A DNA stretch of 64,000 nt from Clostridia bacterium (GTDB lineage: Bacteria; Bacillota; Clostridia; Lachnospirales; Lachnospiraceae), in contig CAJTAK010000004.1 of NCBI GenBank assembly GCA_910574255.1, positions 62,001 to 126,000 on the forward strand, read 5' to 3'. Every line of letters starts with the position of its first letter. The stretch's first letter is position 1. The notes under the pieces were generated by a model, which was not told the DNA's origin, did not search any database, and saw only the letters and a program-made list of their open reading frames with translations. Shown piece by piece: positions 42,381 to 51,585 of this stretch. A program made the translations under genes and the position numbers.

Positions 42381-43472
42381 ATGGAATACAAAACCTACCA
42401 TGAACAAAACGATATGGAAAATATTCGTAAGCTGCGGGAGGTACTGAAAACGCTGCCATCCTTTGCCAAGGATTATTTTCGGGCAATCGAGCCTACCACT
42501 TCCACAAAGACCCGAATCTCCTACGCCTACGATATCCGAGTTTTTTTTCGATTTCTCATTGAGGAAAACCCTGTTTACAAAAATTATGAAACCACGGATT
42601 TTAAGCTGAGTGATCTGGATCGGGTTGAGGCTGTGGATATTGAAGAATATCAGGAGTATCTGAAGCTGTATCAGAAGAAAATTGCTTATTCCGGTACGGA
42701 TAAGGAAAGCTTCGACACCATAGATATTACCAATGGCGAACGAGGATTAAAACGGAAAATGTCCGCTTTGCGGAGCTTTTATGCATATTTTTATAAGCGG
42801 CAGCTTTTAGAGCACAATCCTACGGTGTTTGTGGACATGCCAAAGCTCCACGACAAGGCAATCATTCGTCTGGATGTTGATGAGACGGCAAGGCTTCTGG
42901 ACTTTATTGAGCATGGCGGCGACGGCCTTACGGGGCAGAAAAAGGTTTATTATGAAAAGACAAAGGAACGTGATCTGGCGATTGTCACACTCCTTTTGGG
43001 AACCGGTATCCGTGTGTCTGAGTGCGTGGGCCTCGACATTACGGATGTGGACTTTCACAACAACGGAATCAAGGTGACTCGAAAGGGCGGCTCCGAGATG
43101 ATTGTTTACTTTGGGGAAGAGGTGGAGCAGGCTCTTCGAAATTACATCAATGGGAGCCGCAAAGAGGTCATTCCTCAGGAGGGGCATGAGCTGGCGCTCT
43201 TCTACTCCACCCAAAAGCGGCGCATCGGCGTAGGTGCTGTGGAAAACCTGGTGAAGAAATATGCAAAGCAGGTAACTCCCCTTAAGAAAATCACTCCCCA
43301 CAAGCTCCGCAGTACCTACGGAACTACCTTGTATCAGGAAACAGGAGACATTTATCTTGTTGCCGATGTACTGGGGCACAAGGATGTGAATACCACCCGG
43401 AAGCATTATGCCGCTCAGGATGAGAACCGCCGCCGGATGGCTGCGAAGGCGGTTAGGCTTCGGGAGGATTAG
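42381..43472 (+). CDS. solitary XerC-like tyrosine recombinase
   Basis: A 363-residue protein. The N-terminal core-binding domain covers about residues 15-150. The catalytic residues are complete: R in GTGIRVSECVGLD, K in VTRKGGSE, H-x-x-R in PHKLRSTYG, H in VLGHKDVNTT and Y in RKHYAAQ. It should join and exchange DNA at specific sites through a tyrosine link. No phage or element genes accompany it. Length and style match the XerC-like proteins common in Lachnospiraceae. ATG 42381 follows AGGAAGGA. Confidence 0.9.
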   Translation: MEYKTYHEQNDMENIRKLREVLKTLPSFAKDYFRAIEPTTSTKTRISYAYDIRVFFRFLIEENPVYKNYETTDFKLSDLDRVEAVDIEEYQEYLKLYQKKIAYSGTDKESFDTIDITNGERGLKRKMSALRSFYAYFYKRQLLEHNPTVFVDMPKLHDKAIIRLDVDETARLLDFIEHGGDGLTGQKKVYYEKTKERDLAIVTLLLGTGIRVSECVGLDITDVDFHNNGIKVTRKGGSEMIVYFGEEVEQALRNYINGSRKEVIPQEGHELALFYSTQKRRIGVGAVENLVKKYAKQVTPLKKITPHKLRSTYGTTLYQETGDIYLVADVLGHKDVNTTRKHYAAQDENRRRMAAKAVRLRED

Positions 43473-43478
43473 TGCTTT

Positions 43479-43525
43479 TTTTCATTTATGGTGATATACC
43501 AATGGAGCACATGTAGGTTTACTAT
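43479..43525 (+). repeat. 115-bp repeat, copy C (3' half only, degenerate)
   Basis: TTTCATTTATGGTG, CCAATGG and CACATGTAGGTTTACTAT follow the last 47 bases of copies A and B with several changes. It begins 6 bases after the recombinase stop, in the same orientation as copy B, so the gene is bracketed by a full and a partial copy. Confidence 0.7.
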
Positions 43526-43532
43526 TAAGAAA

Positions 43533-43571
43533 GGATGTTAGAAACAACCTCTCAGGCTATTTCTAACATCC
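43533..43571. terminator. terminator between the recombinase and the DUF3048 gene
   Basis: GGATGTTAGAAA and TTTCTAACATCC, a perfect 12-bp stem around 15 bases, between convergent genes. Confidence 0.75.
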
Positions 43572-43597
43572 TCATGTATTTTTTATTCTGTCAGTGA

Positions 43598-44716
43598 TTA
43601 CTGAATTACCAGTTCACTCCAACGGTTGTCTGCAACAAAACCAATGTAGGTCTTACCAGTGTTTATCTTAATCTCGTTACCATCCATATCATAGTAAATG
43701 GTACGACTCTGATCGGTAGTCTTGCTCCAGGTAATGGGGATTGCTTTTCCATTGGTAATGTAGTAGCCGTCTTTTCCTGCATCCAGACAATTCCAAACCA
43801 TATATCCGTGATCATCCAACTGATTAAATTCCATTCTCTGAAGAATCACATTTTTGAATGCAAGCTGCTGATTGCCGTTGCCTGGATCACGGTGCTCTCC
43901 GCCGTACTCAGAATACAGATATGTACCAGATGCTTCATCATAGTCTAACTGAGAACCATTGTGGCCGAAAGGAAGATCCACCAGCGTGCAATCCTGACAG
44001 CCAATGTTGCCGGACAAATCTACGGGCTTCTTTTCAGAAGCAAACCGGAAATGCGCTTCTTCCGGACGATACTCATTATATTCCCGTGAAACGCTTGTGT
44101 TGCGGAAATTCTTATCCATATCACCAGGAAGAATGTACTCTGTAAATTCTCTTGCTTTTCCGTTATTTACACGGGAGAAGGTTCCACTGAAGTGATCCAC
44201 ATAGGGCTTCTCCAAAAACGTGTTAATATAGAAGGGACCTCCGTCATGGCAGACAATTGCGTTCCATTCCGGAGCGATCATCAGGTTGGTGGGACGTACG
44301 CTTCGAACACTTCCAATCTGATCAATGCTGTCATAATCCTTTATGAGAACCATAAAACGTGTAATCTGATCATTCAAAGTACTGTTCATCATCTCATAAA
44401 CAATATCTGCCTGACTCAGACCATAATGGGGAAGGGCTGTTTTTTCATTGTCAACCATTACTGCAATGGGACGCTGCTCCTGCAAGTCTACACTGATCCA
44501 CTCGTTGGTCAGTTCACTGCGGTACATGCCGTCCGGAGCAATTTCGTCTTCCTCCTCTTCTTCCTGCGGTTCCTCTTCTGGCTCTTCAGCTAAAATTTCA
44601 TCTTCAGTAGAAAATTCTTCTGCCGGAGCGGAAACCTCTTCTTCTTTTTTTCCGCACCCTGTTGTGCTGATTCCAAGGGACAAAGCCAATAGAATCCACA
44701 ATAATCGTTTCCTCAT
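43598..44716 (-). CDS. DUF3048 lipoprotein
   Basis: A 372-residue protein. The start at 44716 follows AAAGGAA; the longer frame to 44773 lacks a site. The signal peptide ends in the lipobox STTGC, followed by a glutamate-rich linker, so it is anchored outside the cell. The DUF3048 domain begins with RPIAVMVDNEKTALPHYGLS and has IGSVRSVRP and CHDGGPFY. The family (B. subtilis YerB type) has no firm function but is linked to the envelope. Confidence 0.9.
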   Translation of the reverse strand: MRKRLLWILLALSLGISTTGCGKKEEEVSAPAEEFSTEDEILAEEPEEEPQEEEEEDEIAPDGMYRSELTNEWISVDLQEQRPIAVMVDNEKTALPHYGLSQADIVYEMMNSTLNDQITRFMVLIKDYDSIDQIGSVRSVRPTNLMIAPEWNAIVCHDGGPFYINTFLEKPYVDHFSGTFSRVNNGKAREFTEYILPGDMDKNFRNTSVSREYNEYRPEEAHFRFASEKKPVDLSGNIGCQDCTLVDLPFGHNGSQLDYDEASGTYLYSEYGGEHRDPGNGNQQLAFKNVILQRMEFNQLDDHGYMVWNCLDAGKDGYYITNGKAIPITWSKTTDQSRTIYYDMDGNEIKINTGKTYIGFVADNRWSELVIQ

Positions 44717-44981
44717 AAGTAAATTCCTTTCTGTTTTCCTGTTGTGTGTTAATTTTATTAAAAACCGTAACAATTATATCATACTTTTTTAAAATTTACT
44801 ACAATTTTTTAGATATTAAAAGTCTATTATTGTCCTTAAAAAATTTCAACACAAATTCTCATTTAACTCCTGTTTTTTCCTGTCACTTCACAAGAAAAAT
44901 GTGATGACTGCTTTTATAGTGATTATTCAGAAATTTTTAATCAGAAAGAAATATTCCAGGCACAGATTTTTTCAATCTTTT

Positions 44982-46286
44982 TTATTTTACCGCATCAAAA
45001 GCTGCATCCAATGCCGCAATCAGATCCTCTGCTTTCTCAATCCCGATGGAAAGACGAATGGTGTTCGGCTTGATATCCTGCTCTAAAAGTTCTTCCTCTG
45101 TGCACTGGCTGTGGGTGGTGGTTGCAGGGTGAATGACAAGGGATTTCACATCCGCCACATTTGCCAGCAGAGAGAAAATGGACAGGTTATCAATGAATGT
45201 CTGAGCGGTACTTGCATCACCCTTGATCTCAAAGGTGAAAATGGAGCCTCCGCCGTTTGGCAGGTACTTCTTGTACAGCTCATGGGTGGTCTCCGTGGGG
45301 AGCGACGGGTGATGCACTGCTTCTACCTGTGGATGACTGTTCAGATATTCTACAATCTTCAAAGTATTGCTTACATGGCGTTCTACCCGGAGGGAGAGAG
45401 TCTCCAATCCCTGTAGAAAAATGAATGCATGGAAAGGAGAAAGGGTTGCTCCCGTATCACGAAGAATGACCGCACGGATATAGGTTACAAATGCCGCTGG
45501 GCCTGCTGCGTCTGTAAAGGATACGCCGTGATAGCTGGGGTTGGCTTCGGAGATCCAGGGATATTTTACCGATGCTTTCCAGTCAAAGTTTCCGCTGTCT
45601 ACAATCACGCCGCCAATGGCTGTTCCGTGTCCGCCGATAAACTTTGTGGCGGAATGTACTACAATATCTGCGCCATACTCAATGGGACGGATAAGGTAAG
45701 GCGTAGCGAAAGTGGAATCTACTACCAATGGAAGGTTGTGTTTGTGAGCAATCTGCGCCAGCTTTTCCAAATCGATCAGGTTGGAATTGGGGTTACCGAG
45801 TGTTTCTACGAAGATTGCCTTTGTATTTTCCTGAATAGCTGCTTCGAAAGAGCCCTCCACGTAAGGATCTGCGAAAGTGGTTGTCACCTGATTGTTCAGT
45901 GGAAAGGTGTGTGCCAAATAATTGTAGGTACCGCCGTAAATGGTTTTGGATGCTACGATATGCTCTCCTGCTTTGGCAAGAGCCTGGAATGTATAGGCCA
46001 GGGCTGCTGCACCGGAAGCAACGGCCAGGGCCGCCACGCCGCCCTCCAGGGATGCAATTCTCTGCTCGAATACGTCTTCTGTGGGGTTGGTCAGCCTTCC
46101 GTAGATATTTCCTGCATCACGAAGACCAAAGCGGTCCGCCGCATGCTGTGAGTTGTGGAATACGTAGGAAGTAGATGCGTAGATGGGAACGGCCCTTGCA
46201 TCCGTTACCGGGTCTGCCTGCTCTTGTCCGATATGTAACTGCCTTGTCTCGAATCCCCAGTTTTTTGAATCTTTGATATCTGCCAT
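44982..46286 (-). CDS. metY: O-acetylhomoserine sulfhydrylase
   Basis: A 434-residue Cys/Met-metabolism PLP enzyme of MetY length. The PLP lysine lies in [17 protein letters not shown]. The N-terminal [20 protein letters not shown] and YGRLTNPT are typical of O-acetylhomoserine aminocarboxypropyltransferases. It makes homocysteine from O-acetylhomoserine and sulfide. It lies in a sulfur cluster with a LysR regulator, cysK and an Rrf2 regulator. The leader upstream carries two long hairpins but no SAM-box motifs. Confidence 0.93.
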   Translation of the reverse strand: MADIKDSKNWGFETRQLHIGQEQADPVTDARAVPIYASTSYVFHNSQHAADRFGLRDAGNIYGRLTNPTEDVFEQRIASLEGGVAALAVASGAAALAYTFQALAKAGEHIVASKTIYGGTYNYLAHTFPLNNQVTTTFADPYVEGSFEAAIQENTKAIFVETLGNPNSNLIDLEKLAQIAHKHNLPLVVDSTFATPYLIRPIEYGADIVVHSATKFIGGHGTAIGGVIVDSGNFDWKASVKYPWISEANPSYHGVSFTDAAGPAAFVTYIRAVILRDTGATLSPFHAFIFLQGLETLSLRVERHVSNTLKIVEYLNSHPQVEAVHHPSLPTETTHELYKKYLPNGGGSIFTFEIKGDASTAQTFIDNLSIFSLLANVADVKSLVIHPATTTHSQCTEEELLEQDIKPNTIRLSIGIEKAEDLIAALDAAFDAVK

Positions 46287-46325
46287 TTTTTGAATCCTCC
46301 GTTTTATTTTTTGCTGTCTTTTATT

Positions 46326-46452
46326 CCTGTGGGCAGCGAGCCAAGCGGACGTGCTTGCACGTCCATTTGGCGACTGCCGCAGGGGTCAAATACCCCGCAG
46401 TTCTGCTGCGCTACAAGCTTGATGCCCCGTCAGCTTGCTGCGGGTATTTGAC
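46326..46452 (-). repeat. two long hairpins in the metY leader
   Basis: Hairpin 1 (46326-46383) pairs CCTGTGGGCAG with CTGCCGCAGG and contains GGACGTGC-TT-GCACGTCC. Hairpin 2 (46385-46452) pairs TCAAATACCCCGCAG with CTGCGGGTATTTGA and contains CAAGCT/AGCTTG. They are upstream of metY in the 502-base gap to the LysR gene. They may be a mobile repeat or a structured leader; no known riboswitch consensus was found. Confidence 0.6.
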
Positions 46453-46788
46453 TTATTGGTATATTTCTATGGTGTCAAAGCTTGATTTCTTTTTTATAAT
46501 ATTCCGGCTTCATTCCTACTGTTTTTGCCTTATGGCATCATAACTTACGGCACATTCGATTTCTGCTTAAAATAAATGCATATTGAAACATTTTTTATCC
46601 TCCTTGCTGTTCCTGTTATTCATACTAACATGGTGGGTTATTTCTGTCCAATATGCAAAAAGAATACCCAGTTATAGTTTTAAACTATAACTGGGTATTC
46701 AATTCATTAGCTGCTTTTCTGGTTATTTCTTGCGTAACAGAGCAAGAAAACCATGCTTATCATAACTTCAAGTACGGATTATACTAGA

Positions 46789-47706
46789 TTAAACCTTAAG
46801 ATATTTCTTAAGCGCCTCCACATACCTCTCTCCCATCTTGCTTAACAGGATATTTTTCCTGGTGATATAGCCGATCTCCATAAGGCTGTTTGGATTCTGC
46901 TCATCATCCTCAAAAGGAATCGCCAGAAAATCGCTTCCGTTCAGTTCCTCACAGATGATTCCCGAACACAGCGTATAGCCATTCAATCCCACCATCAGGT
47001 TCAGCATGGTAGCCCGGTCGTTTGCCTTAATCACCTGGGGATATTCATTGGTCGCCAGAATTTCCTCTGCCAGATAGAAGGTGCTGTTGTCTCCCTGCTC
47101 AAAGGACAGGCAGGGATAGCCGCTAAGCTGCCCGAATCGGATGGACTTCTCTTTCGCAAGGGGATGATTTTTCCACAGATAGACATAAGCCTGACATTCA
47201 ATCAGGTGATGGAACTTTAGTCCTGCGGAGCTTAAGAGCTTTTCCATGGACTTTCGGTTAAAATCGCAGAGGAACAAGACTCCAAGCTCACTTTTCAGAG
47301 TACTGACATCGCTGATGACCTCTGCCGTCTTTGTCTCTCGAATTGCAAATTCATATTCTGACATGTCAAATTCCTTCGCCATGTCTACAAAGGCTTTCAC
47401 TGCAAAGGAATAGTGCTGTGTGGAAACACCGAACTTCTTTTTGCAGGATCCCTCTTTTCCGTATTTTCCCAGCAGATTTTCATACTGGGAATAAAGCTGC
47501 TTTGCATACAGCAGAAATTCCGCACCGTCGTTAGTCAAAGTTACACCCTTTCCGCTTCGGTAAAACAGGGTGATTCCAAGCTCCTTTTCCAGTTCCTTTA
47601 CTCCGTTGGTAAGGGAGGGCTGAGACATATAAAGCTGCTCGGCCGCTTTGTTCATGGATTTTGTCTCGGCAATGGCAATGATATATTTTAGCTGGATCAG
47701 CGTCAT
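46789..47706 (-). CDS. LysR-family transcriptional regulator of sulfur metabolism
   Basis: A 305-residue LysR protein. The N-terminal helix-turn-helix includes KSMNKAAEQLYMSQPSLTNG, and the rest is the two-lobed effector domain. Its place between metY and cysK on the same strand suggests control of cysteine and methionine genes, with O-acetylserine or a similar metabolite as ligand; this is inference. The element at 47744-47922 lies just upstream, in sense orientation. Confidence 0.88.
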   Translation of the reverse strand: MTLIQLKYIIAIAETKSMNKAAEQLYMSQPSLTNGVKELEKELGITLFYRSGKGVTLTNDGAEFLLYAKQLYSQYENLLGKYGKEGSCKKKFGVSTQHYSFAVKAFVDMAKEFDMSEYEFAIRETKTAEVISDVSTLKSELGVLFLCDFNRKSMEKLLSSAGLKFHHLIECQAYVYLWKNHPLAKEKSIRFGQLSGYPCLSFEQGDNSTFYLAEEILATNEYPQVIKANDRATMLNLMVGLNGYTLCSGIICEELNGSDFLAIPFEDDEQNPNSLMEIGYITRKNILLSKMGERYVEALKKYLKV

Positions 47707-47743
47707 GTCGGTTCGTTCCTTTCCATGTGATATATAATCCTAT

Positions 47744-47922
47744 GTAACTGTTCAGTACCCTCACAGTTACAATGCAAAATCCATTAAAATCGCCTGCGGC
47801 GATGGGGTTCTAAATGCCGGTGGCACTTGTTCAGAACCGACCGAAGCGAAGCGTAGACCTTTGCACTCCTGAATCACGTTCTTACGGTCTTCGCAGCAAG
47901 TGCTTCGACCTGTACTAAATAC
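47744..47922 (-). repeat. TACTGAACAGT element, copy b (long form)
   Basis: On the minus strand it contains GGTCGAAGCACTTGC, CGTAAGAA, GTGC and ends GGGTACTGAACAGTTAC, the same ordered blocks as 4115-4202. About 90 extra bases include ATCGCC-GCA-GGCGAT and GTTCT/AGAAC pairings. The plus-strand left end also has GTAACTGT/ACAGTTAC. It ends 38 bases before the LysR start. Confidence 0.6.
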
Positions 47923-47937
47923 TTACAATCCTACAAT

Positions 47938-47980
47938 AAAAAAGCAGTGAAGTCAAATCGAATACTCCGCTGCTTTTTCT
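47938..47980 (-). terminator. cysK terminator
   Basis: On the minus strand AAAAAGCAG and CTGCTTTTTT form a stem around 22 bases, about 45 bases after the cysK stop, ending in a T run. Confidence 0.75.
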
Positions 47981-48022
47981 TACCGGTCAATCCCTGGGAG
48001 AAAATCTTCTGCAATAAGGATA

Positions 48023-48955
48023 TCACTCGGTAAATAGAGGTGTAGAATAATATCTGTCGCCCGTATCCGGCAAAAGCGCCACAATCACCTTTCCCTCATT
48101 TTCCTGGCGCTTTGCAAGCTCAATGGCGCCATACAGAGCCGCACCGGAGGAAATGCCTACCAGGATTCCTTCTTTTTTTGCCAGAAGCTTTGCGGCGGCA
48201 AAGGCATCCTCATTTTCTGCCTTGAATACCTCATCATAAACAGATGTATTTAATACCTCCGGCACGAATCCGGCTCCAATGCCCTGAATCTTGTGAGCGC
48301 CTGATTTTCCTTCGGATAATACGGGAGACGCCGCAGGCTCCAAAGCCACTACTTTAATATTGGGGTTCTGCTCCTTTAAGTACTCTCCGGTGCCCGTTAC
48401 GGTTCCGCCCGTCCCCACACCGGCGATAAAGATATCTACCTTGCCGTCCGTATCCTTCCAGATCTCCGGGCCGGTGGTTGCCTTATGAACAGCTGGATTA
48501 GCCGGATTTACAAATTGGCCGGGAATGAAGCTTCCGGGAATCTCCTTTGCCAGCTCATCCGCCTTTGCAATGGCGCCTTTCATGCCCTTGGCTCCTTCCG
48601 TAAGCACCAGCTCCGCCCCATATGCTTTCAGAATGTTTCGCCGCTCTACGCTCATGGTTTCGGGCATGGTAAGAATGATTCGATAACCCTTGGCTGCCGC
48701 AATGGATGCAAGGCCGATTCCTGTATTGCCGGAGGTTGGCTCGATGATTACGGAGCCTTCCTTTAAAAGTCCCCTGCTCTCCGCATCCTCGATCATAGCC
48801 TTGGCGATTCTGTCCTTTACGCTTCCCGCAGGATTGAAGTATTCCAGCTTGACCAGAATCGTCGCCTTAAGGCCAAGCTCCTTTTCAATGTTTGTTACCT
48901 CTACTAAGGGTGTATTTCCTATCAGCCCTAAGGTTCCCTTATAATAATTTGCCAT
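48023..48955 (-). CDS. cysK: cysteine synthase A
   Basis: A 310-residue O-acetylserine sulfhydrylase. The PLP lysine is K47 in [11 protein letters not shown], with [11 protein letters not shown] for the substrate loop and [13 protein letters not shown] for phosphate binding. It makes cysteine from O-acetylserine and sulfide. ATG 48955 follows AAGGAGGAG; the longer frame would run into the leader hairpin. Divergent from the Rrf2 regulator. Confidence 0.95.
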   Translation of the reverse strand: MANYYKGTLGLIGNTPLVEVTNIEKELGLKATILVKLEYFNPAGSVKDRIAKAMIEDAESRGLLKEGSVIIEPTSGNTGIGLASIAAAKGYRIILTMPETMSVERRNILKAYGAELVLTEGAKGMKGAIAKADELAKEIPGSFIPGQFVNPANPAVHKATTGPEIWKDTDGKVDIFIAGVGTGGTVTGTGEYLKEQNPNIKVVALEPAASPVLSEGKSGAHKIQGIGAGFVPEVLNTSVYDEVFKAENEDAFAAAKLLAKKEGILVGISSGAALYGAIELAKRQENEGKVIVALLPDTGDRYYSTPLFTE

Positions 48956-49000
48956 TTCATTCTCCTCCTTTTTTAAGTTGCTGCCGGGCGGCACTAAAGG

Positions 49001-49091
49001 GTAAAGTCCCTTCGGCACACACCTAATGAGAGAAACTTTCATTCGAAAGGACACTCATGAAAGATTCTCTCGTGTGCCTTTGCGACTTTAC
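49001..49091. repeat. four-segment long hairpin between cysK and the Rrf2 gene
   Basis: GTAAAGTC, GGCACAC, GAGAGAA and CTTTCAT pair in order with ATGAAAG, TTCTCTC, GTGTGCC and GACTTTAC around a 14-base loop. It lies 46 bases upstream of the cysK start. It would be in the cysK leader if the promoter is beyond it. It may be a MITE-like repeat or a regulatory structure. Confidence 0.65.
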
Positions 49092-49251
49092 TGTCCAGCT
49101 AAAAAAATTTATCATTAACACTTGACAGTTCTTAGCCGGATTTTTATTTCCGAAATTCCTCTGACAGCAACTCTGTTTATTGTTTTTCGGAACTATTTAC
49201 CAAAGGATATCACCTTTTACATACTATGTCAATATGAATATAGGTTTTATA

Positions 49252-49280
49252 TTGAATTTTTTTCCGCACTGGGTTATAAT
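49252..49280 (+). promoter_or_regulatory. sigma-A promoter of the Rrf2 gene
   Basis: TTGAAT at 49252-49257 and TATAAT at 49275-49280 with a 17-base spacer, 84 bases before the start codon. Confidence 0.65.
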
Positions 49281-49363
49281 AAACAAAGAACAGCTTGGAG
49301 CTTCTCTGCAAATGAGGATTTGAATGATATCCGGGGAGTGCCGAGCATTATGGAGGAACTGCT

Positions 49364-49771
49364 ATGATTTCAACAAAAGCCCGTTATGCCCTTAGAGTGA
49401 TGATCGATCTTGCACAGCACAGGGATGCTGCTTATATTCCCCTGAAGGATATTTCCTCCCGGCAGGAGATTTCCGAAAAATATCTGGAGATTATTCTGCG
49501 GATGCTGGTAAAGGGGAAGCTTGTGAAGGGACTTCGGGGAAAAGGCGGCGGCTATGTGCTTACAAGGGAGCCGGAGGATTATCTTGTCGGAGAGATCATT
49601 GAGCTGACCGAAGGTCCTATCGCCTGTGTAGCCTGCCGGCTGCCGGATGCGGAAGTGTGTCCCCGGAAAGAAAACTGCATTACCCTCCCTCTTTGGGAAA
49701 AGTATGACGCACTTGTGCATGAGTTCTTTTTTGGTATTACGTTAAAGGATTTGATGGAGGGGCGCTTTTAA
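49364..49771 (+). CDS. Rrf2-family regulator with cluster-binding cysteines (CymR/IscR-like)
   Basis: A 135-residue protein. The winged helix includes STKARYALRVMIDLA and LRGKGGGYVL, the Rrf2 signature. Cysteines 88, 91, 99 and 105 (CVAC, then VCP and NC) resemble the cluster ligands of IscR, so it may sense iron-sulfur status. Adjacency to cysK also fits a CymR-like regulator of cysteine synthesis. GGAGG precedes the start. Its stop is 3 bases from the convergent treA stop. Confidence 0.9.
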   Translation: MISTKARYALRVMIDLAQHRDAAYIPLKDISSRQEISEKYLEIILRMLVKGKLVKGLRGKGGGYVLTREPEDYLVGEIIELTEGPIACVACRLPDAEVCPRKENCITLPLWEKYDALVHEFFFGITLKDLMEGRF

Positions 49772-49774
49772 ATT

Positions 49775-51424
49775 CTATGCTCCTCTTTTTTCCAGCACCA
49801 ACACTTCAAAGGGTCTCAATCTCACCGCCCCCTCCATCACACGGCTGTCCTCATAATTCCCTAAGATTTTCTCATACCCGCACCAGACGGATTCTGCCAA
49901 AACCACCGCTTCCTTTCCGGTCAGGTTATTTAACACAACCACTTCTTCACCCTGATACCTTCTCCGATAAGCCAGCACATCCGGATTCTCCTGCATAAGA
50001 AATTCAATACTGCCCTTGGAAATCACAGCCTTTTCTTTCCGCATAGCAATCAGCTTTCTATAAAAATGATAAATGGAGTCTTCCTCTGCCATTTGAGTCC
50101 GCACATTGATTTCCCCATAATTCCTGGCAGCCTCAATCCAGGGCGTCCCCTCCGTAAAGCCGCATCCATCCTCTCCGGACCACTGCATAGGCGTCCGGCT
50201 GTTGTCCCGGGAACGGGCGGAGAGAATCTCAAGGGCTTTTTTTGCCGTCTTCCCCTGCTCCAAAAGAATCCCATAATAATTCAGGCTTTCCACATCCCGA
50301 TACTGCCCAATTTCCCGAAAATGAGGATTCGTCATTCCGATTTCTTCCCCCTGATAGATATAAGGCGTTCCCTGCATCAGATGGATACAGGCTCCAAGCA
50401 TCTTGGCGGACTGTTTCCAGTACTTCCCCTCATCCCCCAGCCGGGACACAATCCGGGGCTGATCGTGGTTGCACCAGAACAAAGCATTCCATCCATGAGC
50501 TTTTTGCATCCCCCTCTGCCACTCTTCAAAAAGCCGTTTCAGCTCCATTCGATCCGGCTCCATCAGGCTCCATTTGTCCCCATCCCTGTAGTCAACCTTG
50601 AGGTGATGGAAATGAAAGCACATGGACAGCTCCCGTTCCTCCGGGTTGGAATAGCGGATGCAGTCCTTAAGATGCGTGGAAGACATTTCGCCCACAGTCA
50701 TCAAATCCTCAATCCCCGTGTCAACTGTCAGCTCTTTCAAATACTCATGAATATGAGGTCCATCCGTATAGAACCGCCGTCCGTCTCCCATAAGATCATC
50801 CGTAAATGTTTCCGGCTTGGAGATCAGGTTTACCACATCAAAGCGAAAGCCCTTTACTCCCTTCCCTTTCCAAAAGCGGATAACATTTTTAAGTTCCTTC
50901 CGAACACGAGGGTTTTCCCAGTTCAAGTCCGCCTGCGTTACATCAAAGAGATGGAGATACCACTTCCCAAGAGCGGGCACATACTCCCATGCAGGGCCTC
51001 CAAACTTGGACTGCCAGTTTGTGGGAAGCTGATCCCCAGTTCCATCCCGGAAGATATAGTAATCCTGATACTCTTTCTCCCCGGCCAGGGCTTTCTTGAA
51101 CCATTCATGAGCGGTGGAGGTGTGGTTGAACACCATATCCAGCATCACCTTAAGTCCCCTCTTTTCACTCTCGGCAATCAGGCGCTCCATATCCTCCATG
51201 GTGCCGAATCTGGGATCAATGGCACAGTAATCCGACACATCATAGCCGTTGTCATTCTGGGGGGATGGATATACCGGAGTGAGCCACAGGTAGTCTGCGC
51301 CAAGTCCCTGTAAATAGTCCAGCTTTTCTATCACTCCGGGCAAATCTCCCAGCCCGTCTCCGTCTGAATCCCGAAAGGATTTTGGATATATTTGATATAC
51401 GATCTTTTCTCCCAGATCTATCAT
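49775..51424 (-). CDS. treA: alpha,alpha-phosphotrehalase (trehalose-6-phosphate hydrolase)
   Basis: A 549-residue GH13 enzyme. The four regions are DMVFNHTSTAHEWF, GFRFDVVNLIS (nucleophile), VGEMSST (acid) and CNHDQPRIVSR. VNLISKP and GEMSST are characteristic of TreA/TreC rather than general glucosidases. It splits trehalose-6-phosphate, delivered by TreP, into glucose and glucose-6-phosphate. It is the second gene of a treP-treA unit; treR lies beyond treP. Confidence 0.92.
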   Translation of the reverse strand: MIDLGEKIVYQIYPKSFRDSDGDGLGDLPGVIEKLDYLQGLGADYLWLTPVYPSPQNDNGYDVSDYCAIDPRFGTMEDMERLIAESEKRGLKVMLDMVFNHTSTAHEWFKKALAGEKEYQDYYIFRDGTGDQLPTNWQSKFGGPAWEYVPALGKWYLHLFDVTQADLNWENPRVRKELKNVIRFWKGKGVKGFRFDVVNLISKPETFTDDLMGDGRRFYTDGPHIHEYLKELTVDTGIEDLMTVGEMSSTHLKDCIRYSNPEERELSMCFHFHHLKVDYRDGDKWSLMEPDRMELKRLFEEWQRGMQKAHGWNALFWCNHDQPRIVSRLGDEGKYWKQSAKMLGACIHLMQGTPYIYQGEEIGMTNPHFREIGQYRDVESLNYYGILLEQGKTAKKALEILSARSRDNSRTPMQWSGEDGCGFTEGTPWIEAARNYGEINVRTQMAEEDSIYHFYRKLIAMRKEKAVISKGSIEFLMQENPDVLAYRRRYQGEEVVVLNNLTGKEAVVLAESVWCGYEKILGNYEDSRVMEGAVRLRPFEVLVLEKRGA

Positions 51425-51585
51425 GGAAATCTCTCCTATCTTTTTGATTCTTTTTTATGCATCCTCCCCGGCAAAGAAAGCCGGCTGCTTATCAAACTGC
51501 TGTCAGTCAAAGCAAGGAAGTATGCCCTATACTGTTCTTTGATGGGTTATTCATTTTACAGAATCTTGTACAAAGCTTTGTTTCT

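Noticed and set aside
46287..46600. SAM riboswitch or T-box upstream of metY
   Set aside because: No S-box motifs and no T-box TGGNACC-type sequence were found on the minus strand.
49122..49367. 81-codon frame upstream of the Rrf2 gene
   Set aside because: It has no ribosome binding site and covers the Rrf2 promoter, so it is most likely non-coding.
50066..51313. 415-codon open frame on the plus strand
   Set aside because: It lies antisense within treA, whose motifs are complete; no ribosome binding site or family match is seen. It is a shadow frame, as are 22373-23377 (minus) inside glgX and 31982-32566 (minus) inside carB.
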